Positions 12,532 through 24,199 of a stretch of 64,000 bases of DNA are shown one piece after another (the stretch's first letter is position 1; each line of letters begins with the position of its first letter). Source of the DNA: Rattus norvegicus (taxonomy: Eukaryota; Chordata; Mammalia; Rodentia; Muridae); assembly GCF_036323735.1 (NCBI RefSeq), contig NC_086025.1, positions 113,100,688-113,164,687 on the forward strand, written 5' to 3'. A program made the position numbers and the translations under genes. The notes beneath the pieces are model-generated. The model was not told the DNA's origin. It made no database searches and saw only the letters and a list, made by a program, of their open reading frames with translations.

Positions 12532-14484
12532 CAAACAGGTCACATAGAAACGTAACCCTGTCTGGAATAATGTCATCTTCCTTTCTTAACTGGCAGTTGT
12601 CTTAAGTGGAGAGGTGACAATGTCAGTGCCATCAAACCAGAAAGCTAGAATCATAGGATGTGAAACCTGTTCATCAAAGGGATAGAGTCCTAATTAAGTC
12701 CAAGACCCTATGATTCCAAGGGGACAGGGAGAGGATCCCAGGACACAGGAATTTCATCTCCTTTGTCAAATAATCAGATGAGCCCGACTTCCCCAGAAGC
12801 CCAGCCTTGCAGGGTCACCTGAGCTCACTCTCGCCTCCAATCCACTCTGGCATCTTGAGTTTGGAGTCAAGGTTGTAGTAGGCCCCTCCCACCTCACGAA
12901 CACAGATCCAGTGCTGCCTTTTGAGAGGCAACTTGAGTGGACCCCAGCACAGGCTGGAGGGCAGGTTCATGATGAAGCCCATGACGTTAGCAAGAGCAAT
13001 AACACCCACGTCCCTACAGAAGAGAAAAGGTGTCAGACTCTAGGGCAGCCACACTCCATAGTTGCCCCCATACACTTGGGGTTGGGACCACAGCTCGTTC
13101 TTGTTGGCAAATAAAGTTTGGTTTTCTACCTGCGCTTGTCCCACCAAACAGCTTCATATCCTTTTGTTTGAAGGGCCGCCATGATGACATTCACATCATA
13201 ATTCCCATTTCCCAGCATGCTCTTCTTGTGGGGCGTCACCACAGTGTTCGGAGACAGCCTACAAACATAAAGGAAAACGTTTAGGCCTGTTGATCTGCCC
13301 ACCCTTCCCAGGTTTATACCACCAGAAAGGCACTTTACAGCATTGCCCCTAGAAGCTGGTCCCTCCCTTGGCAGAGAAGCCTCACAAGTTTCTACCCAAG
13401 CACTGCATGCCTGGCTCCTGCTAGCCCAGAGGTTGCCTCTCATGATGCTAGACAACTGAGGAAGGCTGAGACCCATCTGGCCTCCTGAGAAGAGTGTTAC
13501 AGCGAAGGGAGGGACCATAAGAGATGATCCTTAGAGGCACTGGCCTGTTATCGTAGCACTCCTATTGCTGATGTTCTGCTTGGACACAAACCCTCTAATA
13601 ACACTGGCAAAGCTGGTTGTAATGGAGGTACACAGCTATAACTCTAGCACTCAGGAAGCAGAGAAAAGGCAGGTCTTTGAGTCAAAGTCCAACCTCATCT
13701 ACTTAGTTCTATGTAGCCACTAGGTACTACATAGTGTGACCTTTACTTTAAAGGCAAAAAGCACTAGCAATTGGTGTGTGGTGTTTTAAATGGCACAGGT
13801 AGTAACTGTTATTCCTGCTTTTTGCAATTTAAATGCTGCAAGGTCTGTACTTCTGTAATCATTAACTATTCATATGTGTGTAGTGGCTGAGACAGAGCAT
13901 AACTGCATGAACTAGAGCCAAGTGCAAGGCCATAAAGAGTAATGAAGCCTGAATTACACTGGAATGTAGAACCCGTCTACATAGTCAGTGTGCACGTGTG
14001 TGTATGCCTCTGTGTGTCCTGAACAAAAGAAACATTATAAGCACAAACAATCAATTGGGAAAAACCTAAGAGGCAGAAGCAAGTGAGTATCTGAGTCTGA
14101 GGCCAGCCTGGTCTACAGAAAAGTTTCGGGACAGCCAGGGCTACACAGAGAAACCCTGTCTCAAAAAAAAAAAAAAAAAACAAAAAAGGGGCTGGGGATT
14201 TAGCTCAGTGGTAGAGCGCTTGCCTAGGAAGCGCAAGGCCCTGGGTTCGGTACCCAGCTCCGAAAAAAAGAACCAAAAAAAAAAAAAAAAAGAGAGAGAG
14301 AGAAAGAAGGGACTGGAGAGATGGCTCAGTGGTTAAGAGCACCAACTGCTCTTCCTGAGGTCCTGAGTTCAAATCCCAGCAACCACATGGTGGCTCACAA
14401 CCATCTGTAATGAGATCTGATGCCCTCTTCTGGTGTGTCTCAAGGCAGCTACAGTGTAATACAATAAAATAAAATCTTAAAAAA

Positions 14485-14535
<51 letters not shown>

Positions 14536-17500
14536 AAAAAGAAAAAAAAAAAAGGTACTCTGTAGCTATGGCGGTCCACCCAGCTTCCAACTAAGGTTTC
14601 CATACTAGCTCAGGCTGGCCTTGAAGTCAGGATCCTCTTACCTTTGCTCCCGAGTGCCAAGACTATTGGTATACAGCACCCCACTATGTCAAGCCCTTTC
14701 TTTTTATTGCTCCTTTCCCCATTTTCCAGCAAGGCCTGAGCTTAGGACATTCCCAAACCCATTACTTTGTTTTCACAGTCTCCACAAGTCAGCAGGGGAA
14801 GAAGGCCATTCTGACTAGAGGAGGGTCAACATATCTTTTTGTTGGTGGTGGGTTTTGCTACTTCGTTTGTTCGTTTTTGAGACAGGGTCCCTCTACATAG
14901 CACTGGCTATCTGGGAACTCAAAGAGATAGATCTGCCTGCCTCTGCCTCCCAAATGAGTGATAGAATCAAAGGCATGTGTCACATGATGGGTCAACTGGA
15001 AAAGGAAAGAACACTGTGGCAGGTTCCTCAGGACGGAAAGTGTCCAGAGGCGGTAACATGTCATTGCCAGAAGAAAATATCTACTTTGACCCAAAGAAGT
15101 CAATTCTAAAATTTTAAGAACTCTTGCTTAAAATCAAAAACTTTTCCGGGCTGGAGAGATGGCTCAGCGGTTAAGAGCACCCGACTGCTCTTCCAGGGGT
15201 CCCGAGTTCAATTCCCAGCATCCACATGGTGGCTCACAACCATCTGTAATGGGATCTGATGCCCTCTTCTGGTGTGTCTGAAGATAGCTACAGTGTACTT
15301 ATTTTTTTTTTTTTTTTTGGTCTTTTTTTCGGAGCTGGGGACCGAACCCAGGGCCTTGTGCTTCCTAGGCAAGCGCTCTACCACTGAGCTAAATCCCCAG
15401 CCCCACTACAGTGTACTTATATATAATGAATAAAGAAATCTTTAAAAAAAAAAAACTTTTCCAAGCATAGCACCCACGCTGATTTGGGGCAGGTGTTAGC
15501 AATGCTACACCCTCGCTCATGCCAAGCTAACACTCTGCCAACTGACCCATTCTTCAAAAATAAAACATGCCCTTGACATGGTTTAAAACTCTCCAGTTGC
15601 AAGGGATGGTGGTGCACACCTGTGATTCCAACAATCAGGATCTGAGGCAGGACTGCTGAGAGTTCCAGGCCAGCCTGGACTACAATGTGAAACCCTGTCT
15701 CAAAAAACAAAAGGGGGATAGGGACTTAAAGGATGACCCAGCACTTACACAGTGGCTGAAACCCATCTGAACTACAGTTCCCGGGCATCTGAGGCCCTTC
15801 CCTGGCCTCCATGAGCAGTGGACACAATGAGACCTAAGCATACATGCAGTCAAAACAGCCATACCCATAAAATAAAAATAAATGGACCAGGCTGGCCTCA
15901 AACTCACAGAGATCTACCTGCCTCTGCCTCCTCGGTGCTGGGATTAAAGGCGTGTGGCACCATACTGGTATACTGGGCGTCACAGGGATTTAGGGCTGGA
16001 GAGTTGGCTCAGGGGTTAAGGAAGACCCAGGTTTAATTCCAAGCAGTCAGTGACGGCTCACAGCAATCTGTAATTTTGGTTCCTAGGGATCCAATGCCTC
16101 GGGTCTCTGCTGGTACCAGGCACATATATGGTACACAAATGTAGACGAAGGTAAAATCACCTTCACATTAAAAAAAGTTTCTGACTGATGTCTTTAATTA
16201 TTTTCATACAATATTTTGATCACATTCTCTTCCCAACTCCTCTTAGATCCTTTTCACCTTCCTAATCATTCAACTTCACAGTTTTTCTCTCAAAACAACA
16301 ACAACAAAAGGAAAATCAGACTAGAAAGAAAGATTAAAAAAACAGTTGTGGGGTTGGGGATTTGGCTCAGTGGTAGAGCGCTTGCCTAGCAAGTGCAAGG
16401 CCCTGGGTTTGGTCCCCAGCTCCGAAAAAAAGAAAAGGAAAAAAAAAACAAAAACAAAAACAAAAACAAACAAACAAAAAAACAGTTGTACAAAAAGAAA
16501 AAAATGCAAATACAGAGTCTGTTTTGTATTGGCCAACTGCTCCTGACCATGGAGCCTATCCTGGAGTGTGGCTAAGATACCTAGTGACAATCTCTGGAGA
16601 AAATTGATAGCACCACCCTACACATTTAAAAATGACAGTAACATCAAAGGAAAAAGGGCTCACTTGCTCATCTCCAGACAGGAAACAAATATCATTTACT
16701 TCTGACACCCATCACTAGGGCAGCTGCCTAATAAGTGCCAGGTCTCAAAGGAAGAGGTATGAGCTCATTCTAGGTAAGTAAAAAAGGCTTGAGGCTGGGA
16801 CTGCTTGCTCTCCTGGAGGACCTGAGTAGACCCCAAGATCTACCTCAGGCAGGTCACAACCACCAACTGCAGCTCCTAGGAGTCTGACGCCTCCAGGCTC
16901 TACAGGTGCCTGCGCTCATAGCCACATACCCACACAGACTTCTGTTTTTAAAGATTTATCTCTTTTTATTTATATAAGTACACTGTAGCTGTCTTCAGAC
17001 ACACCAGAAGAGGGCATCAGATCCCATTCCAGATGGTTGTGAGCCACCATGTGGTTGCTGGGAATTGAACTCAGGACCTCTGGAAGAGCAGTCAGTGCTC
17101 TAACCACTGAGCCATCTCTCCAGTCCCCATACTTGTTTTTATGTGCCTTTTTCTTTTAATTTCTTTTCTGCTTCAAGCCCCATCTCCCAATTACCCAGGA
17201 CTGGACACTTGAACAAGAAATCTCAGAAAGACAAGGCAAGCCAGCCCAAGATTAGCAGGTTCCCTCCAACAGAACCCATAATCTGGACACTCGTATCTGC
17301 ACCCAGAGATGTTAGAGTATGTTAGTAAAAGCTGGCATAGAATGAGGGAGTCCCACAAGCTGGCAGTAACTGCCAAGAGGGGTTTTCTGCAATAGGGTAC
17401 CCCTAACAGACCAGGCTATATAAAAAGGGGTGTTTGCTGGCCTTGTCAAAGAGCTCCTTCCTGGCTTGGTGGTGATGGGGCTTAACTTTAATCTCAGCAC

Positions 17501-20500
17501 TGGGGCAGGGGCAGGGGCAGGGGCAGGGGCAGGGGCAGGGGCAGGGGCAGGGGCAGGGGCAGGGGCAGAGGCAGAGGCAGGCAGATGTCTCTGAGTTTGA
17601 GGCCAGCCTGGTCTACAGAAAAGTTTCAGGACAGCCAGGGCTACACAGAGAAACCCTGTCTCAAAAAAAAACAAAAAAGGGGTTGGGGATTTAGCTCAGT
17701 GGTAGAGCGCTTGCCTAGGAAGCGCAAGGCCCTGGGTTCGGTCCCCAGCTCTGAAAAAAAGAACCAAAAAAAAAAAAAGAAAAGAAAAGAAAATACAAAA
17801 TATAAAAGCTCCTTCTGGTAGGCATCCGTAAACTGGGCACCAATATGGCAGAAAGCAGCCCAACTGGGCCATGATTGTGGATCATTCATTCATTCATTCA
17901 TTCATTCGTTTGTTTGCTTGCTTGCTTATTTATTTTGAGACAGGGTTTCTTTGTGTAGACCTGGCTGTTCTGGAACTCACTTTGTAGACCAAATGGGCCT
18001 TGAACTCAGAAAGATCTTCCTGCTCCAGCCTTCCCAGTGCTGGGATTGAGTGTGTGTATCACCACACCCAGATTGAATTTACACACACACACATACACAC
18101 ACACACATACACACACACACATACACACACAGTCTAAAGTTAGGTGGTGATTTTTTTTTCTTATATAGCCTGAGTTTCAAAGTCACTGAAGATAAATTAA
18201 AACTCCTAATTCTCCTGCTTCCACTCACAGGTGCTGGGAAAGCTAAAGCTAGGCATGTATCACACCACCACATTCAAGTTTGGTGACTTTAACCTACCTG
18301 TCTATGAACACCAACAGCTGAAAAAACTAAGCTCAAACCTGGGTTTATACAAATTCACTGCAGGTTAGCCAACTCCAAGTCCCACCCTACTCAATCTGCT
18401 GCTGTCTTCTCTAGAGGGAAAAGTACACTTCAGGCACTAAAACTATATGGCCTTTAGTAGTTTATCCTACTTCTGACGACAAGCCAAATCCATCCCACAG
18501 CTTCTTCAGGCTCAACCTCACGTTGTCTCTTCCACAGGATTCTTCCTGATTCTATGAAAATGGAAGGAGACTCAGAGGACCACATATAATACCACATCAA
18601 TACTAATTTACTAAACAATTCATCTGGCATACATTCAAGCAAACAGTGAGTCCTGAAACCGTTTTAGTACTATCCCTGAGCCAGGCCTTGGCATCTAATA
18701 AGCACACCCAAGCTAGCCAACGTTGACACGGGGCTGTTGTCTAGAACTTGGAAGGCAGAGGCCCAAGTATCAGAAACCCATGATCATCTTCCAATACATA
18801 ACCAGTCTGGACTATGAGATCTCCTTTCAAAGAAATCCCAAATTGATCAATATAGGAATTGCTAACAAAAACTTCTATTCCATTTTACAGGGCTAGCTGT
18901 CTGGTCCCAAGAAATCTCTTTTCCCAAAGTCCGGCATTTAGACAAAATCCAGCACCCAACCCAACCCAACCCAACCCCACCCCACCCCACCCCCGCACAC
19001 TCCCGACTTGGAAAAATAGCTTCCACCTGCTAAAGTAAATATTCTCCTTATCTCTGGCAAAAGGGACCTCCCACTAACATATATGCCTATGGTGTCCAGT
19101 AGCACATCAAGGTCTATGCTAGCTTCTAGGTTCCTTCTACCTCTATTCAAGTTCTTACTATACCTCAGTTTACAGATTACCCTCCTCCTAGGTACTTGTT
19201 CCCCTTAAAGCCTTGGGAACCCCCCCACCCCCAAACACTGTTATTTCTGCTTTCCTGAAAGAGAGCAAGGGGGTTTAGAATAAACTTTTCCTTTACCCAC
19301 AAAACAGCTATTTTGGCTTCTTTATTGCACCCACTTTTATTCACCCATAGTCATTTGAAGATGAGGGATTGTCTACCCCTGTGATTCGCTCCCTGCCCGA
19401 CAAAAGTCCTTTCTTTTACTTTAAGGCTAACTGACTGCCCAACTAGGCTAGCTGCTTCCTGGGTGTTTTCACTTAATTCTTCACAATCTTTAGATACTGT
19501 AAACAAGGGAGCTGAGGTGCAAAGGTTACAGTGACTTGCACAGTCACGCACAGCTGGTCAGTGGCACAATGAGATCCAGCCTCTAAGACAACACTCAACA
19601 GCCTGCCCAGGATCACTTCCCCACCATGGTCCAGCAGAGTCTCTTGGGTATAGTGGCTGCTGCTCAGGACTGCCTTGCTGATTTCCACAGACATCCTAGG
19701 GCTTACGGCAAGCCTCTCCTGTTTGCCATTACAAACACAAGTTGGGAGCCTCTAAGGTGGGCTCTAACCCAGGTCACCACTAATGTCCTCAGTCCACTCC
19801 AAAGTTACTACTGGGCCTGCTATGGTGGTGACTTTGGATTTCAATGAAGAGGGAAAAGGAGGAAGGAAGGGAGAGATTTAACCTAAATTCTTTCTTTCAT
19901 CAGAATTTCCTGATATGTTTCTAAATAAAACACAGTTCAAAAGAGTAGGTAAGTGTCAGCTATTCCCATCATGGGTTTGGATGAGCTACTCCAGTCCCTA
20001 GAGTTTAATACCTGGCACCCAGGACCCAGGTTTGGTTCCCGGAACCCATGGCTGCTGACAACCACCTGCAACTCCAGTTCAAACGATCTAACACATGTAT
20101 GTGGTCCAAGACATTCATACAGGCAAAATAAAATAACATAAAATAAATGCTACTGCAAGCTGAGGGCCTACAGTGGCAGAACACTGGTGAGCATGTGTAA
20201 GGCCGTGAGTTCAAACCTCTATGAGTGCACCTCTAAGCCCTTTATTTTCAAAGTTTAGACAGATAGTGTGTGTGTGTGGTGGGGGGAGACACTCACACTG
20301 ATGACATGCTTCCACCCTTGGAGTACTTTCTCCTGGACCAAGCCTCAGTCACATCTGATTCCTCCCTCCCTCCCTCCCCTTCCTGCCTGCTCGTTGCTAA
20401 TCAGCATTAGCTCAGCTCTAAATCCTTAACTCATTTCTATGCTGAGCATGAGTCATCTCATCTCCACAACTCTCTTCAGACTCCACCCTGCTTTTGTATT

Positions 20501-20867
20501 TCTCCTCCTTCAACTGGCCAGAACTCACTGCTATGACAGACTTCCTCTCATCAACACAGTCCTCCACCTCGGTACTCAGGAGCCACAGTTTAAAACAGCA
20601 TGGCTCATTCTGGACAGTCTTCTCTCTGAATGCCAGTTTCTAAAGAGACCATCTTTTCATTTCTAAACTGTCCCAGTGTCGGTGGTGCTCTCTGCCCCTC
20701 AGTCTCTTAGACCTGTCCCATGTACAGCCCTGAGGTGACCTACTCAGCTCAGCTTGCCTTCTCTACAATACCTCCCAGTACCTGGCACACTACAAGTAGC
20801 TAGTCCCCCTCCCCCTTGCACACTGCATGTAGCTAGTCTCTCTCTCTTGCTCACTGCATGCAGCTAG

Positions 20868-20924
<57 letters not shown>

Positions 20925-23743
20925 CACACTGCATGTAGCTAGTCTCTCTCTTGCACACTGTATGCTGGATGGAGCTAGTCAGTCTGTCTCTCTCTGTCTC
21001 TGTCTCTCTGTCTCTGTCTCTCTCTGTCTCTCTCCTCTTCCTTTACATTTTCTCCAGATTCCTTACATACACTTGGGGGAGTCCCTACTTATCATACAGA
21101 ACCTTTGCAAGTAAACATGCTCTGTAATAGAGCTCCTTTTCTGGAGTTTTCTTACTGGTTAGCCTGCACTGTGCTGATTGGGAACATAGAAATAGACCAC
21201 AATTTGCAAAAGCTTCAAAGGAACAGAGCCCTGGTCCCGTGTGATGACTGGTAGGTGTTTAGCATCTTTCATTCAGGGAAAATACATCTGAGAGATGCCA
21301 ATTAGCCACAATTATATAAAGCCCAGACCCCCAGTCCTGCTGACTTACTAGCCAGAAAGGCAGCTACTGAAGTTCCTGCTTCTCTGAGGAGATTTTCCAG
21401 TCTGCAGCAAGAAGCCAGGAGGAGCCCTTTGGAGGCAGGCCCTGGAGCTATAAAGCTTGGCAGAATCTGGCCATTAATAAATACAGATTCCACGTTCTAA
21501 TTCCTTCATCTGGAATAACAGGAAACAATAGTGTCTACCTCTTAAGGTGGGTGTGAGGACTCAGCTGCTACACAGAGAGAGTCCTCAGAATGGTGCAAAG
21601 AGTTGGTTTGTTAAGTGTCTCAAGATTTCACTCCCTTGTCAGTCCAGGAGCCAAACTCAGAGGTCAAAATCTGTCAACCTGAGTAAGACTAACTATATAC
21701 AATCTGACATTAATAATCTGGTGGGTAAAACTAGGCAAACTACATCGACTTAGTCCTGGTTCCCCAGGCCATCGCTAAGGTTGCTCTAAGATGGTCAGTA
21801 CACACTACCAAGTGCCAAGCACACTCAGGTGCTCATGGTAAGCCATTTCCTTCTCCCTGGTTAGAGATGAGCAAACAATTCAGAGCTACCCAGAAAAAAC
21901 ATTAACAGCTGCCCAAAGGGAATCACTTCAGAAGCCTGGGCCCTCCTTTCTGTCACATGACTGAGTGGTGGAAGATACCCTTTCTTTCTTTTTTTTTTTT
22001 TTGGTTCTTTTTTTCGGAGCTGGGGACCGAACCCAGGGCCTTGCGCTTCCTAGGTAAGCGCTCTACCACTGAGCTAAATCCCCAGCCCCGAAGATACCCT
22101 TTCTTAACTCCTAGAGCTTCATCTTCTGAGGAGTGACATGGACTTAACAGACGGTGGTCATGAAGCAAATGGCACACCTATCGCGCTACCCAAGGGTGTT
22201 ACTGATCTTTAACTGGTCCTGCAAAGTAATGACTCTCGGGTTGGGGATTTAGCTCAGTGGTAGAGCGCTTGCCTAGGAAGCGCAAGGCCCTGGGTTCAGT
22301 CCCCAGCTCCGAAAAAAAGAACCAAAAAAAAAAAAAAGTAATGACTCTCATTTTAGTCCTGGAAGAGCACTCAGGATACAGGATACTTCTCAGAGACTCC
22401 TACAGTTCCTTCAAGGAAAGTGGTCCACACTTATGCTTACAAATCACCCCAAACATTCTAGCTGTGACTGACGTGGCTGTGCAGCTGCAATTTCGTCTCC
22501 AAATGGGGCCTCGGTATATATTACTGCTTAAAGCATCCTTGAGCTTTCTCTGTCTCGAGGTCTTTTCGTGTTGGAGGGGGAAGACAAGCTCACTGTCAAA
22601 GCTGCTATGGACTTCAGTCATATTGCTGGGTCCAGTCAGACACCACAGAACTAACTCTCCAGGCCCTTGGGTAAAAGACTTTTCAAAAACCAAAGCGACG
22701 GGCATAAACCTGAACCCTGACCACTTGTGGAGTGTCATATTTGTTCTACAGAGTCCATCATTTTTCCTTTGAAGAGGCTGGGCTACGAATTGCACTTAGG
22801 ACCCCCTACGTAATGTGCAAGCACTCCACTGAACTTCACACCGGCCCCAGGAAAATCATCATATAGCAGGAGGAGAGATATGATGGAGTCTGCCCTAATC
22901 ACAGCGTTGCTGTTCAGAAGCTGCTCAGAACAAATTACAAATTACTTGACCTTTCTGTTCATTTTCTCTATCAGTAAAAGGACTGTGAGGAAAGTCATAC
23001 AGAACAATGTATGAAGGACACCATGGGCAGGCAGCACATGGCCCCAGAACAGCTAAGCATTATCGGTACACTTTTCTTGAGACTCCCATCATATCCCACC
23101 TTTGTTAACAGTTGGCTGAATGTAGATGTATTTTGTGTCCCTCCTATACTGTAAACTCCTTGATGGCAGGGTCTGGAAGGGAGGGAGGTGTTACAGCAGT
23201 GCCCACCAGTGGAGATACGACCCTGAACTCAACTCTGAGTCCGAGCCTGGTCAGGTTATTTAGAGGAAATTAAGGAGCTCCACAGAGCCCTGTCTTCATC
23301 ACAAAACGGGAATAACACATGCAACACGGAGTCCCCTGTCTGACCACATCCGTGGAGACAGCCCACTAAGGCTAGTCCACCACAGATGGGCCATAGATGG
23401 TCATTATCTCCCATTCCTGTGTTCCTTATTCTTGCCCACAGCATCTTGATTCCAAACCTGTGGGTTTGAAGGTTTTTGTCCCTGAGACATTGCACCACCC
23501 ACACAAATTCACCAATACCGAGAAGTGGGGACCAAGATGTCAAGCAGGGGAGCCCTACCTCTGGAAAATCTCCTGCAGCGTTTCCCGCGTGAAGGCGTTG
23601 CTGTCCTGGAAGACGTTGTTGAGAGCATGAAGGGCACAGAGCTCCCTGCGCTGCTTCTCATGGTAGATTTGTGGGGGTGCTGCCTGGGGAAGCTCCAAGG
23701 ATTCAGATTTGGCCTTGTCTCCTTTCCATGGCATGCAACTCAT
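11916..23743 (-). CDS. Josd1: Josd1, Josephin-1 deubiquitinase
   Basis: Josephin-1 is a cysteine protease of the Josephin (ataxin-3-like) family, described as a membrane-associated deubiquitinase. Four coding exons on the minus strand: 23743-23559, 13258-13130, 13013-12819 and 12015-11916 (TGA at 11918-11916). Phases close exactly to 202 codons, the family length for JOSD1. The start is MSCMPWKGD; the reading frame stays open a few codons upstream but has no earlier ATG there. The catalytic Cys36 is seen in [13 protein letters not shown], His139 in [12 protein letters not shown], and the third acidic position at Asp154 in YYNLDSKL. The protein ends SWRADV. The first coding exon is separated from the rest by a 10.3-kb repeat-filled intron. 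A 5'UTR exon probably lies in the CpG island near 24.5 kb, joined to an acceptor near 23795; that join is inference. Confidence 0.97.
14060..14560 (+). mobile_element. B1-ID-B2 SINE array
   Basis: Three same-strand SINEs abut: a B1 3' portion (about 14060-14187), an ID (14188-14292) and a B2 (about 14310-14480) ending in purine-rich GAAA/GAGA microsatellite. The B1-ID junction and B1 variant bases match the composite at 17461-17806. I could not find an outer duplication for this copy. Confidence 0.8.
15150..15445 (+). mobile_element. B2 SINE interrupted by a minus-strand ID
   Basis: A plus-strand B2 is split by a minus-strand ID at 15303-15405. The 15-base duplication CTACAGTGTACTTAT (15288-15302 and 15406-15420) is B2 sequence, so the ID landed in a pre-existing B2. 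Confidence 0.93.
16350..16480 (+). mobile_element. ID SINE
   Basis: Plus-strand ID with a long A-rich AAAAC-patterned tail. The duplication AAAAAACAGTTGT flanks it (ending 16349 and starting about 16477). Confidence 0.9.
16950..17127 (-). mobile_element. B2 SINE
   Basis: Full-length minus-strand B2 with intact A/B-box region (CTGAGCCATCTCTCCAG end). Confidence 0.9.
17461..17806 (+). mobile_element. B1-ID composite SINE inside one target-site duplication
   Basis: A B1 containing eleven GGGGCA units (17502-17567) runs into an A-rich linker and then an ID (from 17678) with an A/GAAAA tail. The duplication AGCTCCTTC flanks the whole unit (17452-17460 and 17807-17815); I see no separate duplication around the ID. 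Its B1-ID junction nearly matches that at 14100-14290. Confidence 0.8.
17502..17567. repeat. GGGGCA hexamer array, 11 units
   Basis: Eleven exact GGGGCA units inside a B1. Runs of four G make plus-strand G-quadruplex formation likely; the plus strand is the template strand of Josd1. Confidence 0.95.
18954..18994. repeat. CCCAAC/CCCCA tract (G-rich on minus strand)
   Basis: Short tandem CCAAC then CCCCA units. The minus strand reads GGGTTGGGTTGG-like with several G runs, on the sense strand of Josd1 intron sequence. Confidence 0.85.
20781..21040. repeat. Composite tandem repeat with CT expansion
   Basis: Five copies of a unit of about 30 bases (TTGCACACTGCATGTAGCTAGTC plus CTCTCT) starting near 20783, 20816, 20847, 20922 and 20951. 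The spacer of the third has a CT run of about 50 bases; the fifth leads into GTCTCT repeats. Confidence 0.85.
21987..22087 (-). mobile_element. ID SINE
   Basis: Minus-strand ID in the Josd1 intron. It is flanked by the duplication GAAGATACCCTTTCTT (21971-21986 and 22088-22103). Confidence 0.94.
22240..22335 (+). mobile_element. ID SINE
   Basis: Plus-strand ID. The duplication AAAGTAATGACTCTC precedes it and recurs after its A tail (to about 22350). It lies 150 bases from an ID in the opposite orientation, forming an inverted pair. Confidence 0.94.
23559..23743 (-). CDS. Josd1: Josd1 first coding exon (catalytic Cys exon)
   Basis: Encodes residues 1-61 plus two bases of codon 62, ending ...TLQEIFQ before a GTAGGG donor. 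It carries the nucleophile Cys36 within the Josephin signature LCALHALNN. The following coding exon is 10.3 kb away and starts with the single base completing Arg62. Confidence 0.95.
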
Positions 23744-24199
23744 GTTTTTCAATTTAGGTTCCAGGCAGAGCCGATAAACACCCCGCTCCTTTCCTCCTGA
23801 GGAAAGTCTAAGTTTCTGTCTTCAGATTCCTGAGGTTCACCTACTCTCTGGTGTCCATGATTTATGCTTTGTCACTGGGAGGAAAGGTTGGAACCAAAAG
23901 GGACAAAAAAACCCAACCCACCAGTCTACCTTTTCTGTCTTCTCGATAGAAAAAAATAACTTTTGGATTAGTTTATTTAGCCACCACTTTCAAAGTGCAG
24001 AATTAACAAAGAAAAAAAAAAACCATAAAACGTAGGATCCCTCCCTTTCGCTACCTTCCCTTCCCACCCCCTTTGGAAAAAAAGAAAACACTACGCTCTC
24101 CAGGCTGTGTTTTCTTCTCTGCAGATGCCAACTAGGCCTCAATGCAAGAGGGCAGAGCCGAATGGGTCACATCGCTCCTTTTCTTCCATTTCGTCCGAA

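Larger units (their letters stand above)
13259..23558 (-). other. Josd1: Josd1 long intron, SINE- and microsatellite-dense
   Basis: No additional gene seen. Contents: B1 copies (about 13612-13760, 14060-14187, 14860-14985, 15600-15706, 15885-15970, 17930-18065), B2 copies (14310-14480, 15150-15445, about 15992-16170, 16950-17127, about 19980-20150), ID elements at 14188, 15303, 16350, 17678, 21987 and 22240, the B1-ID composite at 17461-17806, CA repeats (18081-18130), a GGGTTGG-type G-rich tract on the transcribed gene's sense strand (18954-18994), and a CT-rich tandem block (20781-21040). Segments 18290-19970 and 22360-23550 look largely unique. Confidence 0.75.

Noticed and set aside
14188..14292. 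tRNA-like sequence with A and B boxes
   Set aside because: It is the tRNA-derived head of an ID SINE, present about 17 times with poly(A) tails and target-site duplications, so not a tRNA gene.
17312..17674. ORF encoding a Pro-Ala repeat peptide
   Set aside because: Produced by the minus-strand reading of the GGGGCA array within a B1; not a coding gene.
20781..21040. Possible CRISPR-like repeat-spacer pattern
   Set aside because: Units are imperfect, spacers are CT microsatellite, and the context is a mammalian intron.
22257..22772. 171-codon plus-strand ORF
   Set aside because: Begins inside an ID element and continues into intronic DNA; the N-terminal peptide recurs wherever ID elements occur.
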